A DNA stretch of 64,000 nt from Strigamia acuminata (taxonomy: Eukaryota > Arthropoda > Chilopoda > Geophilomorpha > Linotaeniidae), in contig OX442322.1 of the NCBI GenBank assembly GCA_949358305.1, positions 1,240,001 through 1,304,000 on the forward strand, read 5' to 3'. This document shows, piece after piece, positions 1-10,157 of the stretch. The stretch's first letter is position 1. Each line of letters starts with the position of its first letter. The notes under the pieces are model-generated. The model worked only from the letters and a program-made list of their open reading frames with translations. It was not told where the DNA came from and did no database searches. Position numbers and translations under genes: made by a program.

Positions 1-33
1 ATCGTCGACAAGACCGAGGATGCTGCGACCGCA

Positions 34-666
34 ATGGAAATCGAAGTCAGAACCGGGAACATGAAGACCGAAAAAGCAAGTACGGAAGTCAAGAAGACGA
101 GAACCGAGAACAAGAAAACAGCTGCGGAAGTCAAGAAGACGAGAACCGAGAACAAGAAAACAGCTGCGGAAGTCAAGAAGACGAGAGCCGAAAACAAGAA
201 AACAGCTGCGGAAGTCAAGAAGACTAGAACCGAGAACGTAAAAATTCGCGAATGGCACGAGAAGCTCGAATACGAATCAATTTTGAAGAAACTGAAAAAC
301 GACTTTGCAGAACAGATAAGTCAAACATTAATGGAAATGGCGCAATATATGATTTTGCAGCCGAGTGAGGAATCAAGTGTGGAACTAGACAAGAACGAGA
401 ACGAAGTCAAAATTTCCGAGAACGAGAACGAAGTTGAAATTTCCGAGAACGAGAACGAAGTAGAAATTTTCGAGAACGAGACGGAACAAGGGGAAGTCGA
501 AATCAAGATCAATGATGAAGTCGAGAACGAGACTGAACAAGGGGAAGTCGAAACTCTCCAGATCAAAAACGTACGAGCGCCTCCGCGACAATCTTCGAGA
601 ACTCGGAGGCTGTATTCAAATCGAAATGGAAAACCACCAGGAAGAATTCGATATGAAGAGTATTAA
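34..666 (+). CDS. Repeat-rich charged protein, function unknown (5' partial)
   Basis: The frame is open from base 1 of the window through the ATG at 34 to the stop at 664-666, so the protein probably starts upstream and 34 may be an internal Met. The N-terminal half is lysine/glutamate-rich and contains about 3.5 copies of a 14-residue repeat (EVKKTRTENKKTAA). A predicted coiled-coil-like stretch (EKLEYESILKKLKNDFAEQI) follows, then three copies of a 10-residue acidic repeat (ENENEVEISE) and a basic tail rich in Arg and Pro. I do not recognise a family. An LTR-like block begins about 100 bp downstream at 769, so this may be the last ORF of a retroelement rather than a host gene. The repeats make alignment-based naming unreliable. 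Confidence 0.45.
   Translation: MEIEVRTGNMKTEKASTEVKKTRTENKKTAAEVKKTRTENKKTAAEVKKTRAENKKTAAEVKKTRTENVKIREWHEKLEYESILKKLKNDFAEQISQTLMEMAQYMILQPSEESSVELDKNENEVKISENENEVEISENENEVEIFENETEQGEVEIKINDEVENETEQGEVETLQIKNVRAPPRQSSRTRRLYSNRNGKPPGRIRYEEY
88..240 (+). repeat. 42-bp coding tandem repeat
   Basis: Units start at 88, 130, 172 and 214 (the last is partial) and are nearly identical over 42 bp, which is 14 codons. The array therefore expands the protein in frame. A second in-frame array with a 30-bp unit lies at about 394-480. Confidence 0.85.
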
Positions 667-768
667 TTAGTAAAACAAAATATTTGAATTGTTTGAGAAA
701 AATATGTTTAATATTTGAATTGTTTAAGAAAAGTGTTTTTAATTATTTTAACTTTTGAGATGTAAAAA

Positions 769-997
769 TGTTGGAATATGTGGTGACTGGCACTCAGGGG
801 AAGTGTTGGTTTTGAGTGCCCAGTCTTCACGCCAGGTGAACGTTTCACCTGCGCACCCACGACGTCCAGATGACGTACTTGGCGTAAACCAATCAGGGTT
901 GAGCGCACCTGTATATAATGTGTTAGCAATTAGAATAAAGTTAGTCATTTGCTGTTAAACCTAACCACGCGTCTTATCATTGTCCCAACCTTCGACA
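769..997 (+). repeat. Short LTR-like block (possible solo or 3' LTR)
   Basis: The block opens TGTTGGAAT and closes TTCGACA, so it has TG..CA ends. It carries TATATAATG near 912 and AATAAAG near 933, the promoter and polyadenylation order expected of an LTR. At 229 bp it is in the size range of Copia-type LTRs. No second copy is present in the window and the target duplication is not clear, so the boundaries are approximate. Confidence 0.35.
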
Positions 998-1888
998 CTA
1001 AAAACTACATTGACCGATGAAACTCCTACAATCGATCGAATATGCGATAATTGCATCGAAAAAATTGAATAAAATCTGATACTGTATATATATTTTCACT
1101 CTTAAGACATGAAATGTTTAACCATGTTGACCACCAAGCCCAAAAAAATTGTTATTATCTACTCCTGGCGCACTATTTCACATGCAGTATGCATTGTTGC
1201 AACGTAACACTCGCTCATACAAAAAGAAAAACAGGCACAACTGCGATGCCGCGCTCATGAAAATTAAGAGTACTCCTAAGCGCGGCGTCGCATCCGCAGA
1301 TATTCTCCCCCCCCCCCCCCATGTAACGGATCTGCTGGTCAGCCAAGAAGGGCTCAGCGTATTGTATTTTGCATGTATTTAAACCTTGATTGTTAGACAA
1401 ATAAAACACTTGTTGATTGTTAGCCTATTGTTTGTTACGCATGTGTTTTTTTTCCACGGGTTTTAATGAAGGAAATTGTGCTCAATTTACGTTGAATTTG
1501 AAATGACAGTTGTGCTTGTTTCCATTATTTGTATGTTAACAATGTTAGTAATTTTAGTTCAATAAACTATTGGTGCACGATTTACACCTAATCACTCATG
1601 TGTTCCCAAAGTATTGCTTTATTTTTTATCAAGTCATATGAGAGTACTGAAGCTTTATTCAAATTAAATGTACGTACAATACAATGCTTTCCATTATCAC
1701 CAATCCACTATCATGTTGCGTGACAGGAACCCACGCCTGAATTACCTGGGTGCTCTATTTCTTTGTTCCTGATGGAAGGTTTCTTTCGGATTGAAGGTTT
1801 TTCATTTCAGACTAGAATGTGCCTTTATGAGAAAAGGATGTGTTAATTCGTTTTACATATTTCTGAGTATATCACACTTTGTAGTTGT
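998..1888. other. No gene seen; low-complexity spacer
   Basis: No ORF has family-like features. A run of about 16 C lies at 1305-1320. A TATTTAAA-like box near 1375 and AATAAA near 1400 sit close together as in small LTRs, but I cannot find ends. Confidence 0.5.
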
Positions 1889-3424
1889 TTAAGCATTGCT
1901 ACAAATAAAATTTTTCTTAATTAATTTTCCTATTGAAGTGCTCTGATCAATACTGGCAAGATATTTATAATATTTTGTTGCAGTTGACGGTAGATGTTGC
2001 ATATGATCTGCTAATTTACATTTTAAATTCTCAGAATATTTTTTATGAAACGACGTGATTACTGATTTTCTTAATCGAGTACTGGAAATGTGACTCTCCA
2101 TCCCACCACTATGCCAAGCTTTTTTGATTCTTTTATCTACTGTGCTGCTGGTCATGGAATGTCCATCACTAAAGTTTATAAAAAATGCCGAATCGTTATT
2201 ATCATGTAAAAATTGACAATATCCAGGAATCGTCTTTCTGAAATAATTGTAATAACAATTCATCCTCTGGAATAATTTTTTGTCGAAATACAAATTTGCT
2301 GGACCGTGATATTCCGCTGTTTTATGCATCATAACACGAGTCACAAACGACGTCTTCCCGTTTTCTGATATTGTTTGCGTTTCCTTAAATTCACAATGGG
2401 TTAAATTTGCTAAAACCCCTGATCTCTGACAATTGTAGAATTGTATCTCTAACAGTAAATAATTTCTTACATCATCGTAAAGATGTTTGGTTAACTGGCC
2501 ATTCGCATCGTTTGGGGTAGATGCAAGCAAAGTTTTCATTTTTTTTACATGATTACTACTGTTATACGTCTCAACACACTTTCTAGTTATCATATGTTTT
2601 GAGTCTTCCACCATTTTAGCATTCCTTTTGAATGCTATGTCACGTCTCAGTGATTTTGACCAGATGTAGCAACGTTGGATTAAGTAATCAAATTGCTCGT
2701 TGTAACTTGTGTTTATCTTATTTTGATAATTTAGTTCTTTCAGAAATCTAATAAAATTTAGCAAGCAAAAAATCCGAGTTCGTTTTGTAGATGCTGCTAA
2801 ATCAGGAGTTGAAAGAAACCAAAATCGTTTTACACTATCTGCCGTCAAGTAATGGATGTGAAACAAACCTTTGTCTTTGAATTCTGGATTGTTTTGACAA
2901 ATTAAAATTAAAATAGAATGTATTCGTTTCGTATTTTCTATCGCTACTCTGGGTAATTTCCCGCCTCCGTCAGGTGAAATTAACCATTCAGTAAAATCTG
3001 ACAATGTATCGAATAAATTTACTGTCTGATCTGGTTCATGGTTTTTGTGTGTGTCGACAGTATAATTTACTTCGCTATCTTTCACAGTATCAATCTTTCC
3101 TGCGACTTTTAGTTTCATTTTTTTTAGAATAAACTTTTTTGCAAATTTTAAAGCAACTAAATGGCTTTTCTCATGCACCACATGATTGTGTTTCCTTATT
3201 AAATGTCTATCTAATCGTTTATAAAATTTTCCACCACAGGAACGATACATACATTGTTTCTTATCCTGTTCGTTCAATGAACAATTATAAACACCTTTTT
3301 TTGCATGTTTAAATTTTAAATTATTTGCCTGTGCTCTTGACAATTTATGTATATTTGTCAAATGTCTGCCGAGGTTAATTAAAGTGTTTTTACATAAAGG
3401 ACATGTTACCTTCACTCTTACCAT
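1889..3424 (-). CDS. Zinc-finger / tyrosine-recombinase protein, Crypton-like
   Basis: This is an intact ORF of 511 residues from the ATG at 3424; the frame extends only five codons upstream. It shows two C2H2-like fingers at the N-terminus (C8, C11, H21, H26 and C58, C63, H74, H79), then a mostly helical middle. The C-terminal part has the spacing of a tyrosine recombinase: first Arg in QRSGV (R334), a Lys in HKT (K368), the box-II Arg in STRLRK (R450/R452), His in DHMQH (H474/H477) and a candidate nucleophile in TKYYKY (Y485/Y486). Enzymes of this type cut and rejoin DNA through a 3'-phosphotyrosine. With no RT nearby and no LTRs, a Crypton-type DNA transposon or a domesticated recombinase fits best; DIRS-type elements would carry an RT. 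I infer the catalytic residues from spacing only. Element ends were not found. Confidence 0.6.
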   Translation of the reverse strand: MVRVKVTCPLCKNTLINLGRHLTNIHKLSRAQANNLKFKHAKKGVYNCSLNEQDKKQCMYRSCGGKFYKRLDRHLIRKHNHVVHEKSHLVALKFAKKFILKKMKLKVAGKIDTVKDSEVNYTVDTHKNHEPDQTVNLFDTLSDFTEWLISPDGGGKLPRVAIENTKRIHSILILICQNNPEFKDKGLFHIHYLTADSVKRFWFLSTPDLAASTKRTRIFCLLNFIRFLKELNYQNKINTSYNEQFDYLIQRCYIWSKSLRRDIAFKRNAKMVEDSKHMITRKCVETYNSSNHVKKMKTLLASTPNDANGQLTKHLYDDVRNYLLLEIQFYNCQRSGVLANLTHCEFKETQTISENGKTSFVTRVMMHKTAEYHGPANLYFDKKLFQRMNCYYNYFRKTIPGYCQFLHDNNDSAFFINFSDGHSMTSSTVDKRIKKAWHSGGMESHISSTRLRKSVITSFHKKYSENLKCKLADHMQHLPSTATKYYKYLASIDQSTSIGKLIKKNFICSNA

Positions 3425-4944
3425 AATTAATATAAGCAAAAAAAAAATTATTTGGACATAAAGATGATTATTTGATTATCAAATACAGTATATAAAATAA
3501 AATTGTTTTAATCTACAAATACGTATATTCAAAATGGTCAGCGTACCAGAAAATATATTTAAACTTTTTAATGTCTGATGATATACAACAGCATTGTTTC
3601 TTAAAAATATCTAATTCAATTAAAGTTGTTACATTTTAACTAAAAGTAATTAAAAAATTTAACAAAAGCATAGTAAAAATTTGAAAAAAAACAGCCTAAG
3701 ATATTTCTAGTATAATGTGACTGCAATATGGTCTTACTCGCCATGGGATGGGGATTTACCACAGCGGGAGGGACGCATACATCACGTAATAAACAGGGAC
3801 TCAGATTGTTGGGTTTTGGCCTTTAATCGTTGTCTAGGGGGTTGGACTATCGATCTTACTGTGTGGCTGTGCTGTTAGGTACGCGTCCGACCTGTCACAC
3901 ACAGGTGTTAGGACCATAGCAGCTCACTCTGTGGGGTAAACTCCCCTAGGCACATCTCACCCCAGGTTGTCAGGGGTGAAACGGTAATTAATTGTTATGG
4001 TACATCAAATCCTTTGTCGCACCAGATTACACTAATTGGGCAGATTATCTGCGCAATTGCGAAGCGTGCCTAGCTCGTGCACGCGCTTTTAACGGGACTC
4101 TTGAATCAACAACCAAACCAGAAACACACCGTGTCATTGCTCCGTGGATAAAACTCGAGTACTGATCGTGTTATAGTTTGCCTTGATTCGAGACATCCAG
4201 CTTTCTTTGTGCACATTGCACAAAGACAGCCACTTTGTGTTGTGTGTAGCAACTACTGTCGTTACACACGTTAGGAGAGAGCCGAAGCTCGCTCCGTGAA
4301 CCATCGCCATCGCAGGAACCACCGCAAGATTTCCGGGGGTTCCCGCCATCGCCATCGAACGGACGAGCCGTGTGAGTAAGAAGAGAAGACAACGCCATTT
4401 CGCGCGTTACGAGACGTTGTTACGCGCTTTCATTTCTTTCATTTGTTCCCTTATCACATTATATTATTTTATTTAATAAATATTTTGTGTGTTTTGATAA
4501 CTACTGTATATTTATTTTCTTTAATTGCCTTAGACATTTCAGGCCGTATTTTGATTGTAAGTCTCTAGTAGCTTTCACCTGCTGTAAATTGAACAGTTTA
4601 CTAGAAATTATTCAAGTAAAACCCGGATCGCAGCACGCTTTAGCTTTTTTTTTCTCATACTTCACCGACCGTTCCTGCCATATTTCCTCTTCTCAAACGA
4701 TTTGTCTTCCTGTGTAAGTGATCCTCCTTTCACAACACGAGTCTCAACCACAACAAAACTAACACCATTAATTTCAGCCGCCCGAGCCCGGGCCCCATAC
4801 CTTACTGTATCTGTCACTGTTCTTGGTCTGACCATGGACACCACATGACCTTCGTTCTTGATAACATAACCAAGTCTCTAATCAGATCCGCTTTAATTAT
4901 CAAACATCTGTGCAAAACCCTGTCTTGTTATGAAATCACTAACT
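3425..4944. other. AT-rich flank without a recognisable gene
   Basis: The region includes a GC-richer block (about 3715-4400) that starts TGTGACTGC and contains several small ORFs with no family signature. It may be an old LTR, but no matching end, primer site or second copy is visible. 4400-4944 is plain unique-looking sequence and runs into the ACAT target duplication of the Gypsy element. Confidence 0.4.
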
Positions 4945-5674
4945 ACATTGTGACGATTACCTTCTGGAGATAGCAATTGCTAAACTAAAGTGTGAACTAT
5001 CTGTGTGAAAGTGTAAAATATGCAAACCTGATGTTTTCTCAAAACATATAACATTTATTCCGGTTTGAACCTTATATAAATACTATGCCTACAAGTGGCT
5101 AAAATGACGAGAAGTTAAACTATACAGTTGTTTGGCAAAAGCCCTGAAATAATATCATTTGAAGGCTTCAGTCATGCAATAAGAATTTGTAACGGTCTTA
5201 TTGCTGTGACGTAAAAGATGTCATCTATGAATGGCTTTGGCTTCTAAATGGTCCGGGGTTTGGTTCTAAAAGGCGTGTAAATGGTTAGGCTGGGTGGGTT
5301 ATATCCGAGAGGTGCGGTTGACTTTTCTGTATCGTCACACACATCGCATCGCAGATAATTGTTGTAATCAATAATTACCGCGAGATGTAACAATGTGAGA
5401 ATAAATATTCATATTAATTCTATGGAATTAATCATGATATTTTAGAGTCACAAACTTAACTAAAACTATGAGAATAAGTAAAATATATTAAAATAGCGCC
5501 GAGCTATTTTTTGCCCCGAGTGCAATCAACATCTAAGTTAGACTTAAATGTTCCGTCAAACCAATAACGAATTGAATCGAAATATCTCGCAGGAAAGGTT
5601 ATCCATCGCCGGGAAATTACTCCACTCGGTCCTGGCTGGCGGGAGAGTAACCGGGAAATTACTCCGCGTCGATT

Positions 5675-5945
5675 ACTCTGATAATGTGTCTGTGGAATAT
5701 TAAATACTCCACTCTAGATGCTACATTACCAATGCGTCTGTGAATTTTACTCCACTCTAGATTCTGCACTCTACAACGGAATGTTGGCATGAAGCTGGAG
5801 GGAGTGCGTCTGTGGGTTGTACCCCACTCTAGATCCTACACTTAAATGTGTCTGTGAATTACTCACTCTAGTTACGACATTTCTACAACGGAATGTTGGC
5901 ATGAAGAGGCGGGCAGTGTGTCTGTGAGTCTTCTACCCACTCTAG
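5675..5945. repeat. Imperfect tandem repeat inside the Gypsy LTR
   Basis: Blocks pairing (A/T)GTGTCTGTG or TGCGTCTGTG with CCACTCTAGAT recur about five times, and two of them also share CTACAACGGAATGTTGGCAT. The array repeats exactly in the other LTR (37170-37440), so it predates the last transposition. Confidence 0.75.
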
Positions 5946-6475
5946 ATACTTACACTAAATACAAAGTATTTCTACAACGGATTGTCGGAACGCAGAGAAG
6001 TATAATATGTGCTCAAGTAATATCAGTATCAAACAAAACAAGAACAAGAGCGAGCTATATCCGTTTTGCAGGGGGATATATACTCGGTGAGGAGAATAGC
6101 TGTTCAATGATCCAATGGGATCACTGGGCAGTCAAATCCATCCAATCCTAGGTCATAGGAAGTGGATACTCAGGACATAGTCTTCTACTAGGTCCAAAAC
6201 AGGAACTGGATACGCAGGACACATTTTGGATTAAGTCCCTTTGACTATAATCCAAAAGGAGTCCAACTCACAGTGGGTGATGGGGGGTGACTTCACCAGG
6301 TGTAGAGGTTGCACATAATTCAATAGAATTATGTGACAAATAAATCAACTAGCATTTAAACATCCAAAAGTATTTAAAAGTGTCTAAAGTTGCAGTGGAA
6401 TAAAATATAAATAGTAATTTATATTTTATTCACTCAAAAATTGTCGAAATTTGAATTTACCGCTAAAACGCATCA

Positions 6476-6489
6476 GCGCCATCTATTGG
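6476..6489 (-). promoter_or_regulatory. CTCF-like motif in Gypsy U3
   Basis: On the minus strand the site reads CCAATAGATGGCGC, one mismatch from the consensus CCASYAGRKGGCRS. The identical site in the other LTR is at 37962-37975. Binding is not shown. Confidence 0.4.
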
Positions 6490-6539
6490 TGAAGTAATCG
6501 TCCTATACTAACAAAGTGCATGACAGTGTAACCGTCACA

Positions 6540-6550
6540 AGTCCCCCTTA
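6540..6550 (-). promoter_or_regulatory. Polypurine tract of the Gypsy element
   Basis: On the minus strand TAAGGGGGACT directly precedes the 3' LTR start TGTGACGG. This is the plus-strand primer position. The pol-less copies carry the same AAGGGGGA core. Confidence 0.85.
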
Positions 6551-7195
6551 AATATATGTTAATACCTGTATTAACATACTATTTATTCCGAATATCTTGA
6601 GGATCAAGACCACACTGTCATCTAGGGGACTCGAGCTGTAATCCTTGGTAAGCAAAAACCTTTATTTTATATCTTAATAGTATAAATAAAGAGTATTTCT
6701 TAATCAAATGCTTCAAAAAATATTTATTAAGGTTATAAAACTTTCAATTATCAATAATAACTTCCATCTCTCTTTACAGGTGGACTTTCAACTGCATCAA
6801 GAAAAGGCGATAACTTAAACTAACATCAAACTCTTGTACCAAACAAATGATTAATAAAATTTAACAATTATTTTCACAAAACTTAACTTCTCACTGGAAA
6901 TATAATGATTTGCAAAATAACACTTTACACGTTAAAATTCAAGTATTAAAATTAGTATTCATTTAAACAAACTCACATTGACTCGTAATCAAATTTTAAC
7001 AAAATTGTTAATTTAAATATTAAAGATCTTTGAATTATTCACAAAAACGGCATAAAATACACCTGAACCTGACTAAATCTTTGTTTCAACTCGGGTCAAG
7101 AAATGGAGATGGAGAAAATGGACTCGTTACTTCTGGTCTTGCCTTAAAAGGGAAGATATCGGGAAAGTAACGGATCCCGACATCGTTGACGCTTT
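6551..7195. other. 3' untranslated part of the Gypsy element
   Basis: AT-rich sequence between the ORF3 stop and the polypurine tract, with no ORF of note. Confidence 0.6.
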
Positions 7196-8851
7196 CTAGT
7201 CCAACTCTTCATCCTCAATAAATCCTTCCATGGATGTAACAACTTCCGAGACGGCTGCGGGTGGAGAATTAAGTTGAATAGCTACCAATTCCGGTACTAC
7301 ATCTGTCTCAACGTCATGGGCCAGGGGATTCAGGAGCATTCTGTGTTGTTCCTCGGTGAATACTTCCAGGGGATCAGGCCCTCCTAACGGAATGGTGTTA
7401 GCGCTGGTTGGCTCGGAGAAAACCAAGTGATGGTCGGGTAAGCCGGAGTGCCATCCCTCACGAATCAACGGGTGTGCTGCTGCTGAGACCTGTTGCAAAA
7501 TCTTACACCAAATAAAAGAGCGAGTTTGAAAAGATTCCGGCCGGGATGGATGAAAAATCCATTGGATCACGGCCAGTGGCACGCTCAAATCTGGAATTCG
7601 GTCGTTTGAAATCGACACACTAATACGCTTAGCTGCTTCCAATAAAATTGGGAAATAATGTTCCACTTCTGCCTTCGTTTGTTCCGTGAGTGACATGTCT
7701 GGTCTCGGCATATATGGGTGGACCAGTAAAATAACCGGTTCAGCAGCGTTGTTTACTTCGGGGAGCGGAATAGTCGCTACGATCATGTTGTTAGCCGAAG
7801 TTCCCTCTGGAGAAGCGGCGGCTTGCGGACCAGAATCGGCTGCAACCGGCGGAGAATCAGACGCAGTAACTGACGTTGGTTCGTTTGCCGGAATGCTTTC
7901 TGCTGAGACAACTGGAGTCCCATCAATCGCAGGGGTGGGAGTTTCCGGCTCGCGTTGTGGCTCCGTAAATCCTCCTCGTGGAGTCGAGGTGCTGGACATT
8001 TGTGCCGGGTCTACATAAATAGCCTGCTCCGGGCCCTGGTGGATGAGGCCACATTCGCGACACATCGCCCAATTGCGTGCTGTCGGCGTACTTAGCCCCT
8101 TGACGATAAATGGAAGAATTTCTTCATTCCACATGCTGGATATGGCAACGCGCTTACCACCGTGACAGTTCACGCAGACTACGGCGTGAATGCCGGATAA
8201 CAAGGACGACAACCATCCGCATCCTGCGCACAATGGGCAGAACATCAGCTTCGACTTTGGCATGATGTTAGTCCCCAAGGCGGCAGCTTCCATATCTCGA
8301 AATACGTGTTCTCTTCGCTGCTTCCGGTAACTTGGCAAATTTAGCTCCGATATCGAACGAGCTTGCGATGTTGGGCGGGTCAGCGCTTCGGATGAAGATG
8401 CCAACGTGGACTTGGTGGGTCCTTTGGATTTGCCAGTCTTGCCTCGACTAGCGGTATCACGCGGATTTCGTGGTCGGGCAAACTGCCTGCTGGTAGCTGG
8501 AGGCGGAGCTTCTTCAACCGATTCTTCTTCTTGTGAGAAGTCATCTTGGCGCCGTCTCCTCGAGGCAGAACGGGAGTATTGTGACGAGTCGTCAGAAAAA
8601 TCCCAATTCGGCGCATCATAGGTTACAACACGCTGACTAGCTTGACGGCCTCTGGAAGGACGCGAGTCGGTCGGGCTAACACCCATGGCGGTCCTAATTC
8701 GTGGCGGTACGAGATCCGGGTTATCACGGGCCCAGTTGGCGACGAGCTCGGGGTCAGAGGAGGGATTAACAAAGCGATAATCCGTCTCTTCCGACTCTTC
8801 TGGATCCCAATGCACGTACTGTCGCTTGCTAGCACGACCTCGGCGACTCAT
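7196..8851 (-). CDS. Third ORF of the Gypsy element, env position, function unknown
   Basis: An intact 551-residue ORF starts at the ATG at 8851. It lies downstream of pol in the direction of transcription, where envelope genes sit, but it has no signal peptide or membrane segment, so it does not look like an Env. The N-terminal 170 residues are Arg/Ser/Pro-rich and likely disordered. A middle block at about 200-275 has clustered cysteines (CPLCAGC, CVNCHGG, CRECG) typical of zinc binding. A Pro/Thr/Ala-rich linker and a more ordered C-terminal third follow. An acceptor-like TTTATATTTTCTTGAAG lies just upstream of the ATG, so the ORF could be read from a spliced RNA. RNA binding, silencing suppression or a capsid role are all possible; none is shown. 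Confidence 0.75.
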   Translation of the reverse strand: MSRRGRASKRQYVHWDPEESEETDYRFVNPSSDPELVANWARDNPDLVPPRIRTAMGVSPTDSRPSRGRQASQRVVTYDAPNWDFSDDSSQYSRSASRRRRQDDFSQEEESVEEAPPPATSRQFARPRNPRDTASRGKTGKSKGPTKSTLASSSEALTRPTSQARSISELNLPSYRKQRREHVFRDMEAAALGTNIMPKSKLMFCPLCAGCGWLSSLLSGIHAVVCVNCHGGKRVAISSMWNEEILPFIVKGLSTPTARNWAMCRECGLIHQGPEQAIYVDPAQMSSTSTPRGGFTEPQREPETPTPAIDGTPVVSAESIPANEPTSVTASDSPPVAADSGPQAAASPEGTSANNMIVATIPLPEVNNAAEPVILLVHPYMPRPDMSLTEQTKAEVEHYFPILLEAAKRISVSISNDRIPDLSVPLAVIQWIFHPSRPESFQTRSFIWCKILQQVSAAAHPLIREGWHSGLPDHHLVFSEPTSANTIPLGGPDPLEVFTEEQHRMLLNPLAHDVETDVVPELVAIQLNSPPAAVSEVVTSMEGFIEDEELD

Positions 8852-10157
8852 TGCATCTTCAAGAAAATATAAATTTTATTTGAGAACATGAATCAACCGT
8901 CGGAAATTAATTTAATTTCAAATTAAATTAATTGTCGACCAACAACTGGATTAATTTCATAATTAATTCTTAAGTTCCCTTGTTAGCGTGTTTCCTCCAT
9001 TTGTCGAATAATTATTAAGATTAATAATTATTCTCGACTTGGCATATAATTTCATTTTATCGTTTAAAACAATATCGCTGATAAAATATTCAAATTAGTG
9101 TTTATTTAATGAAATAAACCTAATTTTTGTATCTACACGACATAATAACTAAAAAACATATAAAAATATTAAAAAAAAATATTTTTGTAAGTGTTTTTTA
9201 GCATCCGACAATAGTCATTTTACATGGTTTTAATTGTACGAATAATTCCACAATTCGTCCGAGTAAATAATTTACTACCGACATCTGGTGGCGTTTGCCC
9301 CTATCATACACGTGACTTGTTAACACATGTCTGCTCACCAATTTCCAAGGAACTTAAGAGATATTTTATCTTTCATAAAATAAACACTTACTAACTAGGT
9401 GTAGTCCTAGAAGGGTATACTTGGCTAGTTTAATGTCTAGCTTCACGTATTTGCGAGGGCTGTTCGGTTCCGGCGATGTTGGCCGATAAAAACGTTGTGC
9501 GGCGCGTGCGAATTCTAAGTCCGCCGTAATGAACGCTTAACCAAAATAAATGTTGTCAATTAATGTCAAAATATTATAAATTTTGACAAAATATTGCTTA
9601 AATGTTTACCGGGAATTCACTTAGTGAGTTCGTGAAAGGCTTACTCGCGATTTTGTCCACGAGATGGTTTCGATAATCAGCGTCGTGTCGATAATTTCTG
9701 AATTTGAACTGATATTCGTCAAATGAAAAAATCAGTAAAATAAACGATAAGTGTTCAAAATCATCTAGATTTTAACTCACTAAATTTCAGCGAAAATCCG
9801 TTAAAGCGTCGAAGGGTCGAGAATAATCCTTGATTTCAGTCCAGTACAAAACTTGGCGAACAAGTGAGTGATAATCTCAAACCAGGGGTTAAGGGGAGTT
9901 TCGAGGAGTAATTTGATTGGTTTGTAATTACTCATCTCGAAGTTTCTATTAACCCAAAGGGGGAAACACAGTTTCAAGTAAATGTTTACACGTAGATTAA
10001 TTTGAATACAATCAGCTTGTGTAAAAAATAACTCAAACATTTGTTAAATTTTATCCACATCAAAAAAAAATGTTTTTAATTAATAAAATTTAACAATTCT
10101 TCGTGAATATGATTGGAAATATTTATTTAAAATAAAATATTTTCAATATATTGTGTC
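8852..10157. other. Pol-ORF3 spacer of the Gypsy element
   Basis: About 1.3 kb, AT-rich, without an ORF of family-like character. Its minus strand ends in a pyrimidine-rich stretch and AG 6 nt before the ORF3 ATG. A spacer this long makes read-through translation of ORF3 unlikely. Confidence 0.55.

Larger units (their letters stand above)
4949..6539 (-). repeat. Gypsy 3' LTR (1591 bp)
   Basis: The same sequence recurs at 27027-27644 plus 37053-38025. On the minus strand U3 starts at 6539 with TGTGACGGTT. A TATATATCC-like TATA box lies near 6077-6086. A candidate AATAAA lies near 5049-5054. At 5675-5945 there are at least five imperfect copies of a GTGTCTGTGAATTACTCC..CTCTAGAT block. Confidence 0.93.

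Noticed and set aside
1305-1320. Long C run
   Set aside because: Simple homopolymer; no associated structure or repeat partner.
7686-8018. 110-codon plus-strand ORF opposite ORF3
   Set aside because: Antisense shadow of the GC-richer third ORF of the Gypsy element.
7196-8851. ORF3 as an envelope gene
   Set aside because: Position fits, but there is no signal peptide, furin-type site or transmembrane helix.
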